From NCBI GenBank assembly GCA_024235895.1, contig JACKLM010000006.1, forward strand, positions 1 to 64,000: a stretch of 64,000 nt of DNA. The letters run 5' to 3'. Below the pieces are notes generated by a model. That model was not told the DNA's origin. It made no database searches and saw only the letters and a list, made by a program, of their open reading frames with translations. Position 1 is the first letter of the stretch. Each line of letters starts with the position of its first letter. The stretch comes from Burkholderiaceae bacterium (GTDB taxonomy: Bacteria > Pseudomonadota > Gammaproteobacteria > Burkholderiales > Burkholderiaceae_C). The translations under genes were made by a program, and so were the position numbers. This document shows, piece after piece, positions 17,769-25,963 of this stretch.

Positions 17769-18047
17769 ATGCACAAGTCATTGATGGCCGCCGTGGCGGC
17801 GCTGGTTCTGGCCACTCCGGCGTGGGCCGCCACACGCACCGTGACCCTGTCCTTGCCGACCATGGACTGCCCGGTGTGTCCGATCACTGTGAAGAAGGCG
17901 TTGACGCGGGTGCCCGGGGTCAGCAAGGCGGAAGTGAATTTCGATAGGCGCCAGGCTGTGGTCAGCTTCGACGATGCGCAGACCAGCACCGACGCGCTGA
18001 TCAAGGCAACCACCGACGCCGGCTATCCGTCGACGGTCGTCCGGTAG
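17769..18047 (+). CDS. merP: MerP periplasmic mercury-binding protein
   Basis: This 92-aa protein has a signal peptide (cleavage near AWA, residues 18-20) and a single heavy-metal-associated domain. The Hg(II)-binding motif is TMDCPVC, with C34 and C37. It scavenges Hg(II) in the periplasm and hands it to MerT. A GAAAGGAAG ribosome-binding site sits before the ATG, 12 nt after merT. Confidence 0.95.
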   Translation: MHKSLMAAVAALVLATPAWAATRTVTLSLPTMDCPVCPITVKKALTRVPGVSKAEVNFDRRQAVVSFDDAQTSTDALIKATTDAGYPSTVVR

Positions 18048-18050
18048 TTG

Positions 18051-19514
18051 ATGAACGACCGCAGCAGGGACATGCCGGACTCTCCGAACAGCGAGGGTGC
18101 GCTTGTCGCGCAATCGGCCCGGCTGCGGGTGGCCATCATCGGCAGCGGCGGTGCCGCAATGGCGGCGGCACTGAAGGCGTCCGAGCAGGGCGCGGCGGTG
18201 ACCTTGATCGAGCGCGGCGTCATCGGGGGTACCTGCGTCAATGTCGGGTGCGTGCCTTCGAAAATCTTCATCCAGGCCGCGCATGTGGCCCACCTGCGTC
18301 GCCACAGTCCCTTCGAGGTGGGCCTGGGCGCGGCGTCGCCGACGATCGACCGGGGGCAGTTGCTGGCGCAGCAGCAGCACCGTGTGAACGAACTGCGCGA
18401 GGCCAAGTACGAGGGCATTCTGCGCCGAGCAGCTGGGATCGAGGTTCTCCGAGGGAGGGCCCGGTTCGTCGATGCGAGGCGGATCGCGGTCGACGACGGG
18501 GAAATGGAGACGCGGCAGGTGTCGTTCGACCGCTGCCTGATCGCCACCGGCGCCCGCGCGGCCATACCGGCAATTGACGGGTTGGCCCAGACGCCGTTCT
18601 GGACCTCGACCGAGGCACTGGCCTGCGACACGATGCCGGATCGCCTGGCCGTCATCGGATCTTCGGCGGTGGCGCTGGAACTGGCCCAGGCCTTTGCACG
18701 ATTGGGCAGCCGCGTGACGGTCCTCTCGCGCCACGGTCTGATGTCCGCCGAAGATCCGGCGATCGGCAAAGCGTTGGCAGGTGCATTCCGCGCCGAAGGG
18801 ATCGAGGTGCTTGAGCACGTGCAGGCCGGCGCGTTGCAGTTCACGAAGCGCGAGTTCAGGCTGAGTCTGGCGCAGGGCGATCGCTTGGCGGATGCCCTGC
18901 TTGTCGCCACCGGGCGCGCGCCGAACACCGCCGAGCTGAACCTGGGGGCCGCTGGCGTGAACGTGGATTCGCGGCAACGCGTTGTGATTGACAGCGGCAT
19001 GCGCACCAGTGCCGGGCACATCTACGCCGCCGGCGACTGCACCGACCAGCCGCAGTTTGTCTACGTGGCTGCGGCTGCTGGCACCAAGGCGGCGATCAAC
19101 ATGATGGGCGGTGCGGCGACCCTCGATCTGTCGACCATGCCGATGGTGGTCTTCACCGATCCGCAAGTCGCCACGGTGGGTCTGGACGAGGCCGAAGCGA
19201 AGCGCCGCGGCATTGACGTACGTGGCCGGACACTGGCGCTGGAGCACGTGCCTCGCGCGATGGCCAACTTCGATACACGGGGCCTCATCAAGCTGGTCGC
19301 CGAGGCCTCGAGCGGCCGACTGCTGGGCGTGCAAGCGGTGGCGCCCCAGGCTGGCGAACTGATCCAGACGGCGGCGCTCGCCATTCGCGCCCGGATGACT
19401 GTGCAGGACCTTTCAGACCAGTTGTTCCCCTACCTGACGATGGTCGAGGGCCTGAAGCTTGCGGCACAGGCCTTCACCAAGGACGTGTCGCAGCTCTCTT
19501 GTTGTGCGGGATGA
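18051..19514 (+). CDS. merA: MerA mercuric reductase
   Basis: This 487-aa flavoprotein reduces Hg(II) to volatile Hg(0) with NADPH in the cytoplasm. It shows the FAD site IIGSGGAAMAAA (29-40), the redox-active motif GGTCVNVGCVPSK (C62, C67), an NAD(P)H-binding fold, and the C-terminal vicinal pair C484-C485 (LSCCAG) that receives Hg(II) from MerT/MerP. The N-terminal MerP-like domain of longer MerA proteins is absent. I use ATG 18051; a TTG at 18048 is also in frame. Confidence 0.96.
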   Translation: MNDRSRDMPDSPNSEGALVAQSARLRVAIIGSGGAAMAAALKASEQGAAVTLIERGVIGGTCVNVGCVPSKIFIQAAHVAHLRRHSPFEVGLGAASPTIDRGQLLAQQQHRVNELREAKYEGILRRAAGIEVLRGRARFVDARRIAVDDGEMETRQVSFDRCLIATGARAAIPAIDGLAQTPFWTSTEALACDTMPDRLAVIGSSAVALELAQAFARLGSRVTVLSRHGLMSAEDPAIGKALAGAFRAEGIEVLEHVQAGALQFTKREFRLSLAQGDRLADALLVATGRAPNTAELNLGAAGVNVDSRQRVVIDSGMRTSAGHIYAAGDCTDQPQFVYVAAAAGTKAAINMMGGAATLDLSTMPMVVFTDPQVATVGLDEAEAKRRGIDVRGRTLALEHVPRAMANFDTRGLIKLVAEASSGRLLGVQAVAPQAGELIQTAALAIRARMTVQDLSDQLFPYLTMVEGLKLAAQAFTKDVSQLSCCAG

Positions 19515-19559
19515 GCCGGAGGTCACGTGCAGCGCTTTCGATTCTGATGCGACCGTCAA

Positions 19560-20243
19560 ATGAGTGAAATCCCATTCGTGCATCTGTTCGCCTTGCCGCT
19601 GCTTCTCGGGATCTTCGGGTTCTTTGAACCCTGCTCGATCGGCACGACGATGCTGATGGTCAAGCAGATCGAGGGTCGGCTCGCGCGCCGTCGCATTGTG
19701 CAGATGTTGGTCTTTGCCGCCACGCGGGCGCTGCTGATTGGAGTCCTTGGCCTCGCAGCAGCCCTGGCGGGATCGGCCTTTCTGGGCTTTCAAAGGGCGG
19801 CATGGTTCGTCCTGGGTGTGTTCTACGTCACCCTGGGTGCAGCCTACTTGAGTGGGCAGGCCGGCCGCCTGATGCGTTCATTCGGCACTCGGCTCGACCG
19901 CCTGCGGGGCACGCGTGGAGCGTTCGCGCTGGGGCTGCTCTTCGGGCTGAATATTCCCGCATGTGCGGCTCCCCTCATCGTGGCGCTGCTGGGTCTTGCC
20001 GCGGCCAGTGGCGCTACCGCAGCGGATCTCGGCGGAGGATTCGTTTCCTTGGCGGTCTTCGGGCTCGCCCTGTCGTTGCCGTTGGTGGTGGCGGTGTTGT
20101 TTGCTCCGGCGCGGGCGCTGCTCGACCGAATCTCCGCGCTGTCGCGGCGAATCCCGCGCTGGACGGGTGGGCTGCTCGTGGTGCTCGGCCTGTGGTCGAT
20201 CTGGTTCTCTCTGTTTGTGTCAATGAACCCGGTCGCCCCCTGA
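19560..20243 (+). CDS. CcdA/DsbD-type membrane electron carrier
   Basis: This 227-aa protein has six predicted helices and the two conserved Cys of the CcdA family, in FFEPCSIGT and NIPACAAPL. CcdA proteins pass reducing equivalents from cytoplasmic thioredoxin to periplasmic thiol proteins. Lying 45 nt after merA, it is probably part of the mer transcript and may keep the Cys residues of MerP/MerT reduced. That role is inferred. Confidence 0.85.
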   Translation: MSEIPFVHLFALPLLLGIFGFFEPCSIGTTMLMVKQIEGRLARRRIVQMLVFAATRALLIGVLGLAAALAGSAFLGFQRAAWFVLGVFYVTLGAAYLSGQAGRLMRSFGTRLDRLRGTRGAFALGLLFGLNIPACAAPLIVALLGLAAASGATAADLGGGFVSLAVFGLALSLPLVVAVLFAPARALLDRISALSRRIPRWTGGLLVVLGLWSIWFSLFVSMNPVAP

Positions 20244-20267
20244 GCAGGGCGCGGGAGGGCACTGGCC

Positions 20268-20298
20268 TTGACCTTGTCACGGGGGCAAGGTGTACCTT
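20268..20298 (+). promoter_or_regulatory. orphan MerR-family-type promoter/operator
   Basis: TTGACC (20268-20273) and TACCTT (20293-20298) are separated by 19 bp, with a dyad ACCTTG (20271-20276)/CAAGGT (20286-20291). This is the architecture of metal-responsive MerR-family promoters (CueR, PbrR, ZntR class) and its arms differ from those of the mer operator at 17340. No second MerR-family gene is in the window. Confidence 0.75.
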
Positions 20299-20304
20299 GC
20301 AGCA

Positions 20305-20529
20305 ATGCGCTCTCGTCAACGGTTTCGCGGCAGGTATTCGACTGCGCGACTTGATCGCCTCCTCGGATCTGCGCTGGAATGCGCGATGCAACTTCACCTG
20401 CCCAGCGTTGTCGAAGGTGTTCTCAGCGCGCTCGAGGCAAGTGCGGCTGTAAGCGGCGAGTCCGGGCGGCTCGACGCACTGTACCTTCGGGCAGTGCAAA
20501 CCACGCAAGCGGGGAAGCGCCGTGGATGA
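20305..20529 (+). CDS. short ORF behind orphan MerR-type promoter, possible gene remnant
   Basis: ATG 20305 lies seven nucleotides after the -10 box, so its message would be leaderless. The 74-aa product is Arg-rich at the start and helical later (LPSVVEGVLSALEASAAV). I recognise no family. It may be a small protein, or the reshuffled start of a metal-resistance gene that was lost. The promoter supports expression; the coding evidence alone is weak. Confidence 0.35.
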   Translation: MRSRQRFRGRYSTARLDRLLGSALECAMQLHLPSVVEGVLSALEASAAVSGESGRLDALYLRAVQTTQAGKRRG

Positions 20530-21010
20530 TCGAGTCGGCGATCGATCGAGCAAGAAACTGTAGTGCGGACGCGCGGGCTTTGTGAGCGGTGCCGCTCCCA
20601 GCTCTGAAACTAGCTGTGGCTCGGGAACAGTCGCTACAAGCGATACGCGAGCCACGGCGGGCGAATCTACACTCGCCAACCAAAGTTGACATCAAAGTCG
20701 CTCATTCAGCCTGCTTGCGACCGTTGCGCCGAGGTGACGCAAAGTGGCGGTTGCGTCCTCGGCTCTCTCTGGCCAAAGACGTCAACGCCACCGCTGTCGT
20801 GGGCCGCGCCGCCTCTCTGGCGGAGGCGTCGAATCGTAGGGCCACGAGTTCCGTGGCCGTCTTGGACGACTGGCGATCCGAGCCGACATTCTTACTGAAT
20901 CGCGCCCCCGCCGGACACGACCGTTGCGCCGGGTCAGTCAAATGCGCATGATGCTTCCGTCTTGAGTGCGATGGAACCGTCGCCAAGACTTGACCACCAC
21001 CGTGAACGAC
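20530..21010. other. non-coding junction between mer region and mobile backbone
   Basis: No convincing gene is seen. The stretch holds a 14-nt direct repeat, CGACCGTTGCGCCG, at 20718-20731 and 20918-20931, about 200 bp apart. Open frames here have no recognisable product. It looks like a recombination junction. Confidence 0.4.
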
Positions 21011-21238
21011 ATGGACCCTCGCGACGCCAGCCAAGCCGAACTGATGCGAACCGGCCATCAGACCGCTGCTCACAACCGATGGCTCGCAGCCGAGATCCAG
21101 GACGCGCTGGACGATCCGCGTCCGGACGAGGTCATGGTCGCCCTGGACGCCGAGATCGGCGCGGCCGAGCGCGAGCGCGCCGCCGATCGCTCTCGCGCGG
21201 GACGTCATGTCCGTTCCAGCGCTCCGCGACAGCGATGA
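21011..21238 (+). CDS. orphan antitoxin / stability-determinant-like protein
   Basis: This 75-aa protein contains HNRWLAAEIQDALDDPRP and DEVMVALDAEIGAAERERA, the signature of small 'stability determinant' antitoxins that are normally followed by a RelE/ParE toxin. No such toxin gene follows here. ATG 21011 is used; GTG 21002 is also possible. It may be a leftover antitoxin or an anti-addiction gene. Cytoplasmic. Confidence 0.6.
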   Translation: MDPRDASQAELMRTGHQTAAHNRWLAAEIQDALDDPRPDEVMVALDAEIGAAERERAADRSRAGRHVRSSAPRQR

Positions 21239-21290
21239 ATGACGGGAAGTTGTTCGCTTGGTGAGGTCTCCTGCGGGAGGTTTGCGCGCC

Positions 21291-21770
21291 ATGATTCGTG
21301 GAGGAAACAAGCATCCGACTTCGGCACGAGGCGGCTTGGCGGCTGCTGAGGTTCGCGGTGCATCTGCGCGAGCTCAGTGGATCAGGGCAGGGCTGGTAGT
21401 CCTCGGTCCGCAACTGGCGCAAGCGTGGGGGATTCCCCAGGAGGCATTGGCGACGACCTCGGCAAGCGGCGAGGTGGTCAGCATCCACATCGACAACTGC
21501 CAGTACTACCCCGCGGCATTGCTGAGCATCGATCGCTTGACCGCAGGCGCGATCTGCCGCGCTCTCCGGAACTTCCACGACACCAAGAGGGTGATGTTCT
21601 GGCTGCGCGATCACGGGGCCCTTGGAGGCAGGAACGTGGCTGTGGCATTGAAGGCTGGAACACCGACGGCCAGTGTGAACGCACTGGCGGAAGCTTGGGC
21701 ACGCGAGCGGACGTACGCCAGGAGCTTAAATGACGAGGATGTGGTCGAAAGTCGCGAACGCCGTTCGTGA
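21291..21770 (+). CDS. hypothetical protein with DUF2384/ParS-like C-terminus
   Basis: ATG 21291 follows a good GGGAGGT site and gives 159 aa. The central part (IDNCQYYPAALLSIDR) and the C-terminal part (FWLRDHGALGGRNVAVALKAG) have the pattern W/L...LGGR...AL..G of the MbcA/ParS/Xre toxin-binding domain (DUF2384). No HTH and no RES-domain toxin gene is visible nearby. The assignment rests on pattern only; the function could be regulatory. Confidence 0.55.
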   Translation: MIRGGNKHPTSARGGLAAAEVRGASARAQWIRAGLVVLGPQLAQAWGIPQEALATTSASGEVVSIHIDNCQYYPAALLSIDRLTAGAICRALRNFHDTKRVMFWLRDHGALGGRNVAVALKAGTPTASVNALAEAWARERTYARSLNDEDVVESRERRS

Positions 21771-21971
21771 CCGCGAATGTGCTTTGCGGCTTGGCGCCGA
21801 ATGGTCGCCAGAGTTGGACGCCTGGCCCGCCTCCTCCGACGACACCAGTGCACGGGCATCGCCAGCCTGGGCGGCCTTAGCGAACCTAGGCTCAGTCCAT
21901 GAAAGGAAGCGGCGCCGGCCCCTTCCCTGACGGGATGGGAGCACGGCGCCGTGATTGGGCAGTGAACTGCT

Positions 21972-22283
21972 TCAGCCGGCCACCAGCGTCATGGGTTGCC
22001 CATTGGCGATGTGGCGCACGATGCGGTTTCCCGCGCGCCGCAGGCCGTCGGCTTCGACTTCGTCGAGCAACTGCGTTGGCAGCTGAAGGCCGAGATCGGC
22101 GACCTTGACGCGCAAGGTCGCGATGTCGGTCCAGTCCAGCAGGGGCTCCTGCAGGCTGGTGTAGAGCATGTCGTTGCGCTCGTCGATGACCTGGAGAAAG
22201 TAGTCCCCCAGGCGTCGATCGAAGCCGGCCACGATCTCGACGAGGCGTCCGTCGAGCGTCGCCGTCGCAAGGTGCTGGCTCAT
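21972..22283 (-). CDS. conserved-looking hypothetical protein of the mobile backbone
   Basis: This 103-aa acidic protein (MSQHLATATLDGRLVEIVAG at the start, then DYFLQVIDERNDMLY) starts in an ATGA overlap with the upstream gene's stop, so the two are translationally coupled. I do not recognise a family. Composition is that of a soluble cytoplasmic protein. Confidence 0.65.
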   Translation of the reverse strand: MSQHLATATLDGRLVEIVAGFDRRLGDYFLQVIDERNDMLYTSLQEPLLDWTDIATLRVKVADLGLQLPTQLLDEVEADGLRRAGNRIVRHIANGQPMTLVAG

Positions 22284-22588
22284 GGCCCGGGCTCCGCGCT
22301 GTCGAACACGGGCAGCCCGTCGATGACGGCGGCCTCGCGGTCGAACATCAGCCAGGCCACGCCGGCGGATTCGGCCACCTCGAAGAGCATGGCCAGATCG
22401 GGTTCCGACGGCACCCGGTACTTCGGTGCCCCGACATAGACGAACCCGCCGCAGTCGGTCGGGTAGGCGTTCACGGACAGATCGTCATCGGCGAGCTTGT
22501 TGCGCGTCGCCGAACTCAGATGCTTCAGGGACAGGCTGGCCAGCATCTCGGCCTGCTGTCGCAGGCCGGTGGCGGGCAGGGTATGCAT
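22280..22588 (-). CDS. hypothetical protein coupled to the 21972 gene
   Basis: This 102-aa product begins after a strong GAGGAGGAA site. It contains YPTDCGGFVYVGAP and GVAWLMFDREAAVIDGLPV, suggesting a compact alpha/beta fold. The pattern recalls small proteins of unknown function encoded on conjugative elements (DUF5983-like), but I cannot confirm this. It is cotranscribed with 21972-22283. Confidence 0.65.
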   Translation of the reverse strand: MHTLPATGLRQQAEMLASLSLKHLSSATRNKLADDDLSVNAYPTDCGGFVYVGAPKYRVPSEPDLAMLFEVAESAGVAWLMFDREAAVIDGLPVFDSAEPGP

Positions 22589-22802
22589 CGTGGCTTCCTC
22601 CTCGGGATGAACTGGGAGATGTGGGGGATTCGGTCGCCCGCGTCACGGTCGAGGGCGCACGGGGCGTGCGCTTCGATCCTCCGGCGCGGGCGAACGTCAT
22701 GCCGCAGTCGCGGCAGCGGAACCAGTGCAGGCGACCGAGCGCGCCCAGGGGCACGCCGTGGCCGGCACAGCAGGGGCAGGTCGGGGGTCTTCTCTCCGAC
22801 AT
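22485..22802 (-). CDS. small zinc-ribbon protein
   Basis: From ATG 22802 the product is about 105 aa. The N-terminal half has two CxxC knuckles, PTCPCCAGHG and FRCRDCGMTF, a convincing zinc ribbon. The C-terminal half is low-complexity and overlaps the next gene by about 100 nt, so the true 3' end may differ (frameshift or spurious extension). It may bind nucleic acid. Confidence 0.5.
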   Translation of the reverse strand: MSERRPPTCPCCAGHGVPLGALGRLHWFRCRDCGMTFARAGGSKRTPRAPSTVTRATESPTSPSSSRGGSHDAYPARHRPATAGRDAGQPVPEASEFGDAQQARR

Positions 22803-22901
22803 GGGCATCCTTGGTTGGGGTGGGATCGGCGGGAGGGGCACCGCCTCGGCGGCGCCCTTCTCGCGGCTGGGTCGTGCAGGGCGTGACTGCCGCACATGGC
22901 G

Positions 22902-23534
22902 TCAGAGCAGTCCGCGCTCCGCGAAGCTGACGCACTGGTCGCCGGCGACGACGAAGTGGTCGATCAGGCGGATGTCCACCAGCGCCAGCGCCGACTTCAG
23001 CGTCTGCGTCAGGAACTCGTCCGCGCGGCTCGGCTCGGCCTGGCCGCTCGGGTGGTTGTGGGCCACCGCGATCGCGGCGGCGTTGCGGGCCAGGGCACTC
23101 TTGACCAGTTCCCGCGGGTACACCGAGGTCTGGGTGAGCGTGCCGCGGAACACCTCCTCGTGGGCGATCAGCCGGTGGTTGGCATCCAGGTAGAGCGCGA
23201 GGAAGACCTCGTGCTGCAGGCCTGCGCAGCGCAGTCGCAGCCAGTCCCGAAGGACCTGGGGCGACGACATCACCGGCCCCTGCGCCATCCGGTCACGCAG
23301 CTCGCGCATCAGCAGCTCGCGGGCGACACCGAGTCGGCGCGTCAGGAGCTGCTGCGTGGCCGGGTCCTCGTGGGGCGTCTCCCGGTCGCTGATGCGCAGC
23401 GCTGCCGGCGTGGGGCCAGGCAATGGGTGGGCCCGCAGGCCCAGCATCTCTGCCACCAGGTCCTCCCGCGACGCATGGGCGGCATCGGGCAGGTCTGGCA
23501 GTTCCTGAAGACCCTGGAAGGGGTGGAAGCTCAT
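22902..23534 (-). CDS. radC: RadC-like JAB/JAMM-domain protein
   Basis: This 210-aa protein has the RadC-type JAB domain with the metal motif HNHPSGQAEPSRAD and a C-terminal DHFVVAGDQCVSFAERGLL. The usual helix-hairpin-helix N-terminus is replaced by an unrelated Pro-rich segment, which is common for mobile-element RadC proteins. The exact activity is unknown; a role in DNA processing or anti-defence is often proposed. ATG 23534 follows GAGGAGAAC and starts a gene with the unusual leader described separately. Confidence 0.88.
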   Translation of the reverse strand: MSFHPFQGLQELPDLPDAAHASREDLVAEMLGLRAHPLPGPTPAALRISDRETPHEDPATQQLLTRRLGVARELLMRELRDRMAQGPVMSSPQVLRDWLRLRCAGLQHEVFLALYLDANHRLIAHEEVFRGTLTQTSVYPRELVKSALARNAAAIAVAHNHPSGQAEPSRADEFLTQTLKSALALVDIRLIDHFVVAGDQCVSFAERGLL

Positions 23535-23600
23535 GGCGTTCTCCTCTTGTGGCGAAAAGGAAGACGGGAACGCCGTTCCCGGGTGGGGACTGGCGTCCCC
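23535..23600 (-). promoter_or_regulatory. structured 5' leader of radC
   Basis: Two hairpins sit upstream of radC: GGGGAC-tggc-GTCCCC (23585-23600) and GGGAAC-gcc-GTTCCC (23566-23580), written on the + strand. In the mRNA the segment GGCGTTC (from 23568-23574) is also perfectly complementary to GAACGCC next to the Shine-Dalgarno site (23535-23541). The second hairpin and the site-masking pairing exclude each other, as in a translational switch. Confidence 0.5.
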
Positions 23601-23665
23601 GCAAGGGAAGGATGTGCAGGCACACGACGGAACGTGGCCGGCACGGTGGCTCAGATGGTCATCCG

Positions 23666-23688
23666 AGGCAGGTAACGACTGCGACGCC
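23666..23688 (-). repeat. 23-nt conserved element, copy 1
   Basis: This is one of three perfect copies in the window; the core is GCAGGTAACGACTGCG on the + strand. It lies 132 bp upstream of radC and contains a small dyad GCAG-N7-CTGC. Orientation is given relative to the minus-strand genes it precedes and is an inference. Confidence 0.7.
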
Positions 23689-24085
23689 GCTGCCGCCGGT
23701 TCGGTCGGCATCGGAAACACTCCTGTCGGGAGTGGGTGTGAGCCCGTCAAGTCTGCGCCATCGGCGCCGGGGATTCAACCGCGATGGCGCCAGCGACCGC
23801 GCCTTTGCCGCGCTTGCCCGCGCAAAGGGCGCCAGGCTCCGTGCCTTGGTCGGGCATCGGTGCGCGGGGAGGTGGCACGGTTCGCATGACCGCACTGTGC
23901 GTGGCCGGGCCGTTGTGGCTGGGCCACGGCCTGCCCGGATGTCCTAGCGGGCAGACCGCAAAGGTGACACCGCAAAGACACTCGGCTGTCACTGCAGAAA
24001 TTTCTTCGCTGCGGGCAGCAGCGGATGTGCACAGACCTGCGCCGGCACGCGAAGATGGGCGGCTTCTCGACAAGGCCGACCCGAC

Positions 24086-24298
24086 ATGCTGCGATCCGGA
24101 AACCAGCTTCGACTGACCCGACCCGAACGGACGCGGCTGGCCCGCATCACCGCCATAGAGCCGGGGTCCATCCGAAGCGTCGCGGACCTGCAGGCCTACG
24201 TCCGCCGATGCAAGGCCCATTACTGGGGCCACTCCGATGACACCCGCTTCCTGCACTGGCTGATCGAGCGTGAAGTGCAGTCCTTGACCGGACGCTGA
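24086..24298 (+). CDS. small hypothetical protein
   Basis: This 70-aa basic protein (MLRSGNQLRLTRPERTRLA, then HYWGHSDDTRFLHWLIEREV) is one of the few + strand genes in this part of the backbone. It has no recognisable domain. A strong hairpin follows 37 bp after the stop, supporting a short transcription unit. Confidence 0.55.
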   Translation: MLRSGNQLRLTRPERTRLARITAIEPGSIRSVADLQAYVRRCKAHYWGHSDDTRFLHWLIEREVQSLTGR

Positions 24299-24334
24299 GC
24301 GCCCGTCACCCCGTTCGCAGTCTCGGAAACAGCA

Positions 24335-24361
24335 ACGCCCCCGGTGCTGGACCGGGGGCGT
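24335..24361 (+). terminator. strong GC hairpin after the 70-aa gene
   Basis: ACGCCCCCGGT (24335-24345) pairs perfectly with ACCGGGGGCGT (24351-24361) around a 5-nt loop. No T-run follows, so it is a hairpin terminator candidate only. It could serve both strands. Confidence 0.5.
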
Positions 24362-24430
24362 GCTGGGTGAGGGCCTGGAGTGGATCTGGATCGCGCCGTC
24401 TGAAGGGTCTCGAACGTTCGACCGGACGGC

Positions 24431-25102
24431 TTAGCGGAACACGCGCGGCTCGACGCTTGCCCCGCGCATGAACGCGAGGTACGCACCGGCCTTGCCGATG
24501 TCGTCGAAGGTCGCCACGGGCTGCTCGTGCAGCACCACGGCCCAGGGACGGTTATCGTCATCACTGGCGCGGATGCGCAGTTCCGGTGGCTGCCAGCGCG
24601 GGTGGCGGTACAGGGGCAGGCCGGTGTCCCAGTCCATCAGTGCCAGCACATGCGCACAGAGGATGGCCGTGCCGGCTGCCTCGCCCGGCTCGACGAGCAG
24701 GGGCATCTTCAGCAGGCCGGTCGAGCGGCCGACCGTGCCTACCACGTCGAACTCGTCGAGCCAGCTCGCGCCGGTGCGGGTGTCGCCCAGCACCAGCCGC
24801 ACCTTGCGGCCGTCCCGGCGGCAGGTCTCCAGCACCCTCGCCAGGCGAGGGTCCGTGCCGGGATCGAAGTAGGTGCGGTGGCCCTGGGCGGACTCGCCCC
24901 AGGCACGCACCGAAGCGAGGTACTTCTCGTAGCCGGTGAGGCTGGCCGCGTCATCGGCGGTGGGCATCAGGTCGGGACGATCGAGGCGCTGCGCGATCTG
25001 CCGGGCATGGTCACGTGCGTTGTCGAAGCCGAAGCAGGTCACGCCACCTTCGGTGGCGATCACATACAGGCGTTGCTCGGGATTCAGGGTGATGTCTCGC
25101 AT
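24431..25102 (-). CDS. hypothetical protein of the mobile backbone
   Basis: This 223-aa soluble acidic protein starts MRDITLNPEQRLYVIATE and contains GYEKYLASVRAWGES and HEQPVATFDDIGKAGAYLAF. I recognise no catalytic motif. It lies in a minus-strand block with radC and the 25275 gene. Codon use matches the neighbours. Confidence 0.65.
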   Translation of the reverse strand: MRDITLNPEQRLYVIATEGGVTCFGFDNARDHARQIAQRLDRPDLMPTADDAASLTGYEKYLASVRAWGESAQGHRTYFDPGTDPRLARVLETCRRDGRKVRLVLGDTRTGASWLDEFDVVGTVGRSTGLLKMPLLVEPGEAAGTAILCAHVLALMDWDTGLPLYRHPRWQPPELRIRASDDDNRPWAVVLHEQPVATFDDIGKAGAYLAFMRGASVEPRVFR

Positions 25103-25274
25103 GGGGAACTCTCGAAGTTGGGAGGGCGGACACCGGCCCTGGCGGGACGGGCCCGCGGGCGGTTGGATGGGGTGCTGGTCGCGCCAGGCCGCTGGACGTC
25201 AGTCCATGGCCGAGGCACGTCAGCGATCGAACCCGGTGCAGCCGATGGGGCTGCGCCGGGGCTCGTTCTTCGGA

Positions 25275-25907
25275 TCAGCGCCGGCTGATCTGGACGGCGG
25301 GTGCGGGGCCGTCGACGGGAGGTTCCGGGGCACGCTCGGAGCCGCCTTCGGAGCCACTGACCGGCGACGCCGGGGACATGCCGGCCTGGTGCTGGAAGCG
25401 GGCGTGCGCGTCGGCGAACTCGGCATCGCCCAGCAGCTGACGAACCTGCGCGGCGGCCGGTTCGGGCCTGCTGTCGGCGTCACTGGCCGCGGTTGGGCGC
25501 GCGCCCCGCTTCGATGTTGCTGGCGAGGCTGGCGGTGCAGCGGCAATGGCCTCGTCCAGGACGTCCGCAGTGCGGTGGTACGCCTTCTGCGTGACGCCGC
25601 CGACGAAGGCTGCGGGTCGCTGCAGCGTCCACTGGACCAGCAGGCGCAGCCACTGCCCGATGCGCTTGTCGCGGGCCTGGCGCGCCTTGTGGACGCGCAG
25701 CGACTGCTTGCAGGACAGGTACAGCGCCAGGTGGCGACGCTTCATCTCGGCGTCGCCGTCGAGCTGCGCCATCACCTCGGCGGCGAGGGCGACGTCACGG
25801 CCGACGCGTCTGTAGAAGCCGACCCAGGCGCGCTGCTCCTCGATGTCGATGGTGCTGCGTCGCGGTGACGGGCTGTGGAAGGATCTGTCTGGGAAAGCAT
25901 GACTCAT
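25275..25907 (-). CDS. hypothetical helical protein with structured leader
   Basis: This 210-aa protein starts at ATG 25907 (GGAGAACCCC just upstream). Residues about 25-115 are helical and basic (YLSCKQSLRVHKARQARDK, then LLVQWTLQRPAAFVGG), and the C-terminal third is Pro/Ala-rich and probably disordered. I do not recognise the family. Its leader resembles those of radC and the 26348 gene. Confidence 0.65.
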   Translation of the reverse strand: MSHAFPDRSFHSPSPRRSTIDIEEQRAWVGFYRRVGRDVALAAEVMAQLDGDAEMKRRHLALYLSCKQSLRVHKARQARDKRIGQWLRLLVQWTLQRPAAFVGGVTQKAYHRTADVLDEAIAAAPPASPATSKRGARPTAASDADSRPEPAAAQVRQLLGDAEFADAHARFQHQAGMSPASPVSGSEGGSERAPEPPVDGPAPAVQISRR

Positions 25908-25963
25908 GGGGTTCTCCAAGAAGGCGAGGGAACCCCGACCCCGACGGGAGACGGTGACTCCCG
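25908..25963 (-). promoter_or_regulatory. structured 5' leader of the 25275 gene
   Basis: In the mRNA, GGGGTTC (from 25930-25936) is perfectly complementary to GAACCCC (25908-25914), which directly follows the Shine-Dalgarno GGA and abuts the ATG. A second hairpin CGGGAG-N7-CTCCCG lies at 25945-25963. Compared with radC both sides of the site-masking helix have changed together (GGCGTTC/GAACGCC against GGGGTTC/GAACCCC). Confidence 0.5.

Larger units (their letters stand above)
23535..24085. other. intergenic region upstream of radC
   Basis: About 550 bp without a convincing gene. It holds the radC leader hairpins (23566-23600) and the first copy of the 23-nt repeated element (23666-23688). 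The remainder is GC-rich and shows nothing else I can name. Confidence 0.5.

Noticed and set aside
20589..20951. 120-aa + strand ORF after the orphan promoter
   Set aside because: No ribosome-binding site, no recognisable domain and mixed composition; treated as non-coding junction.
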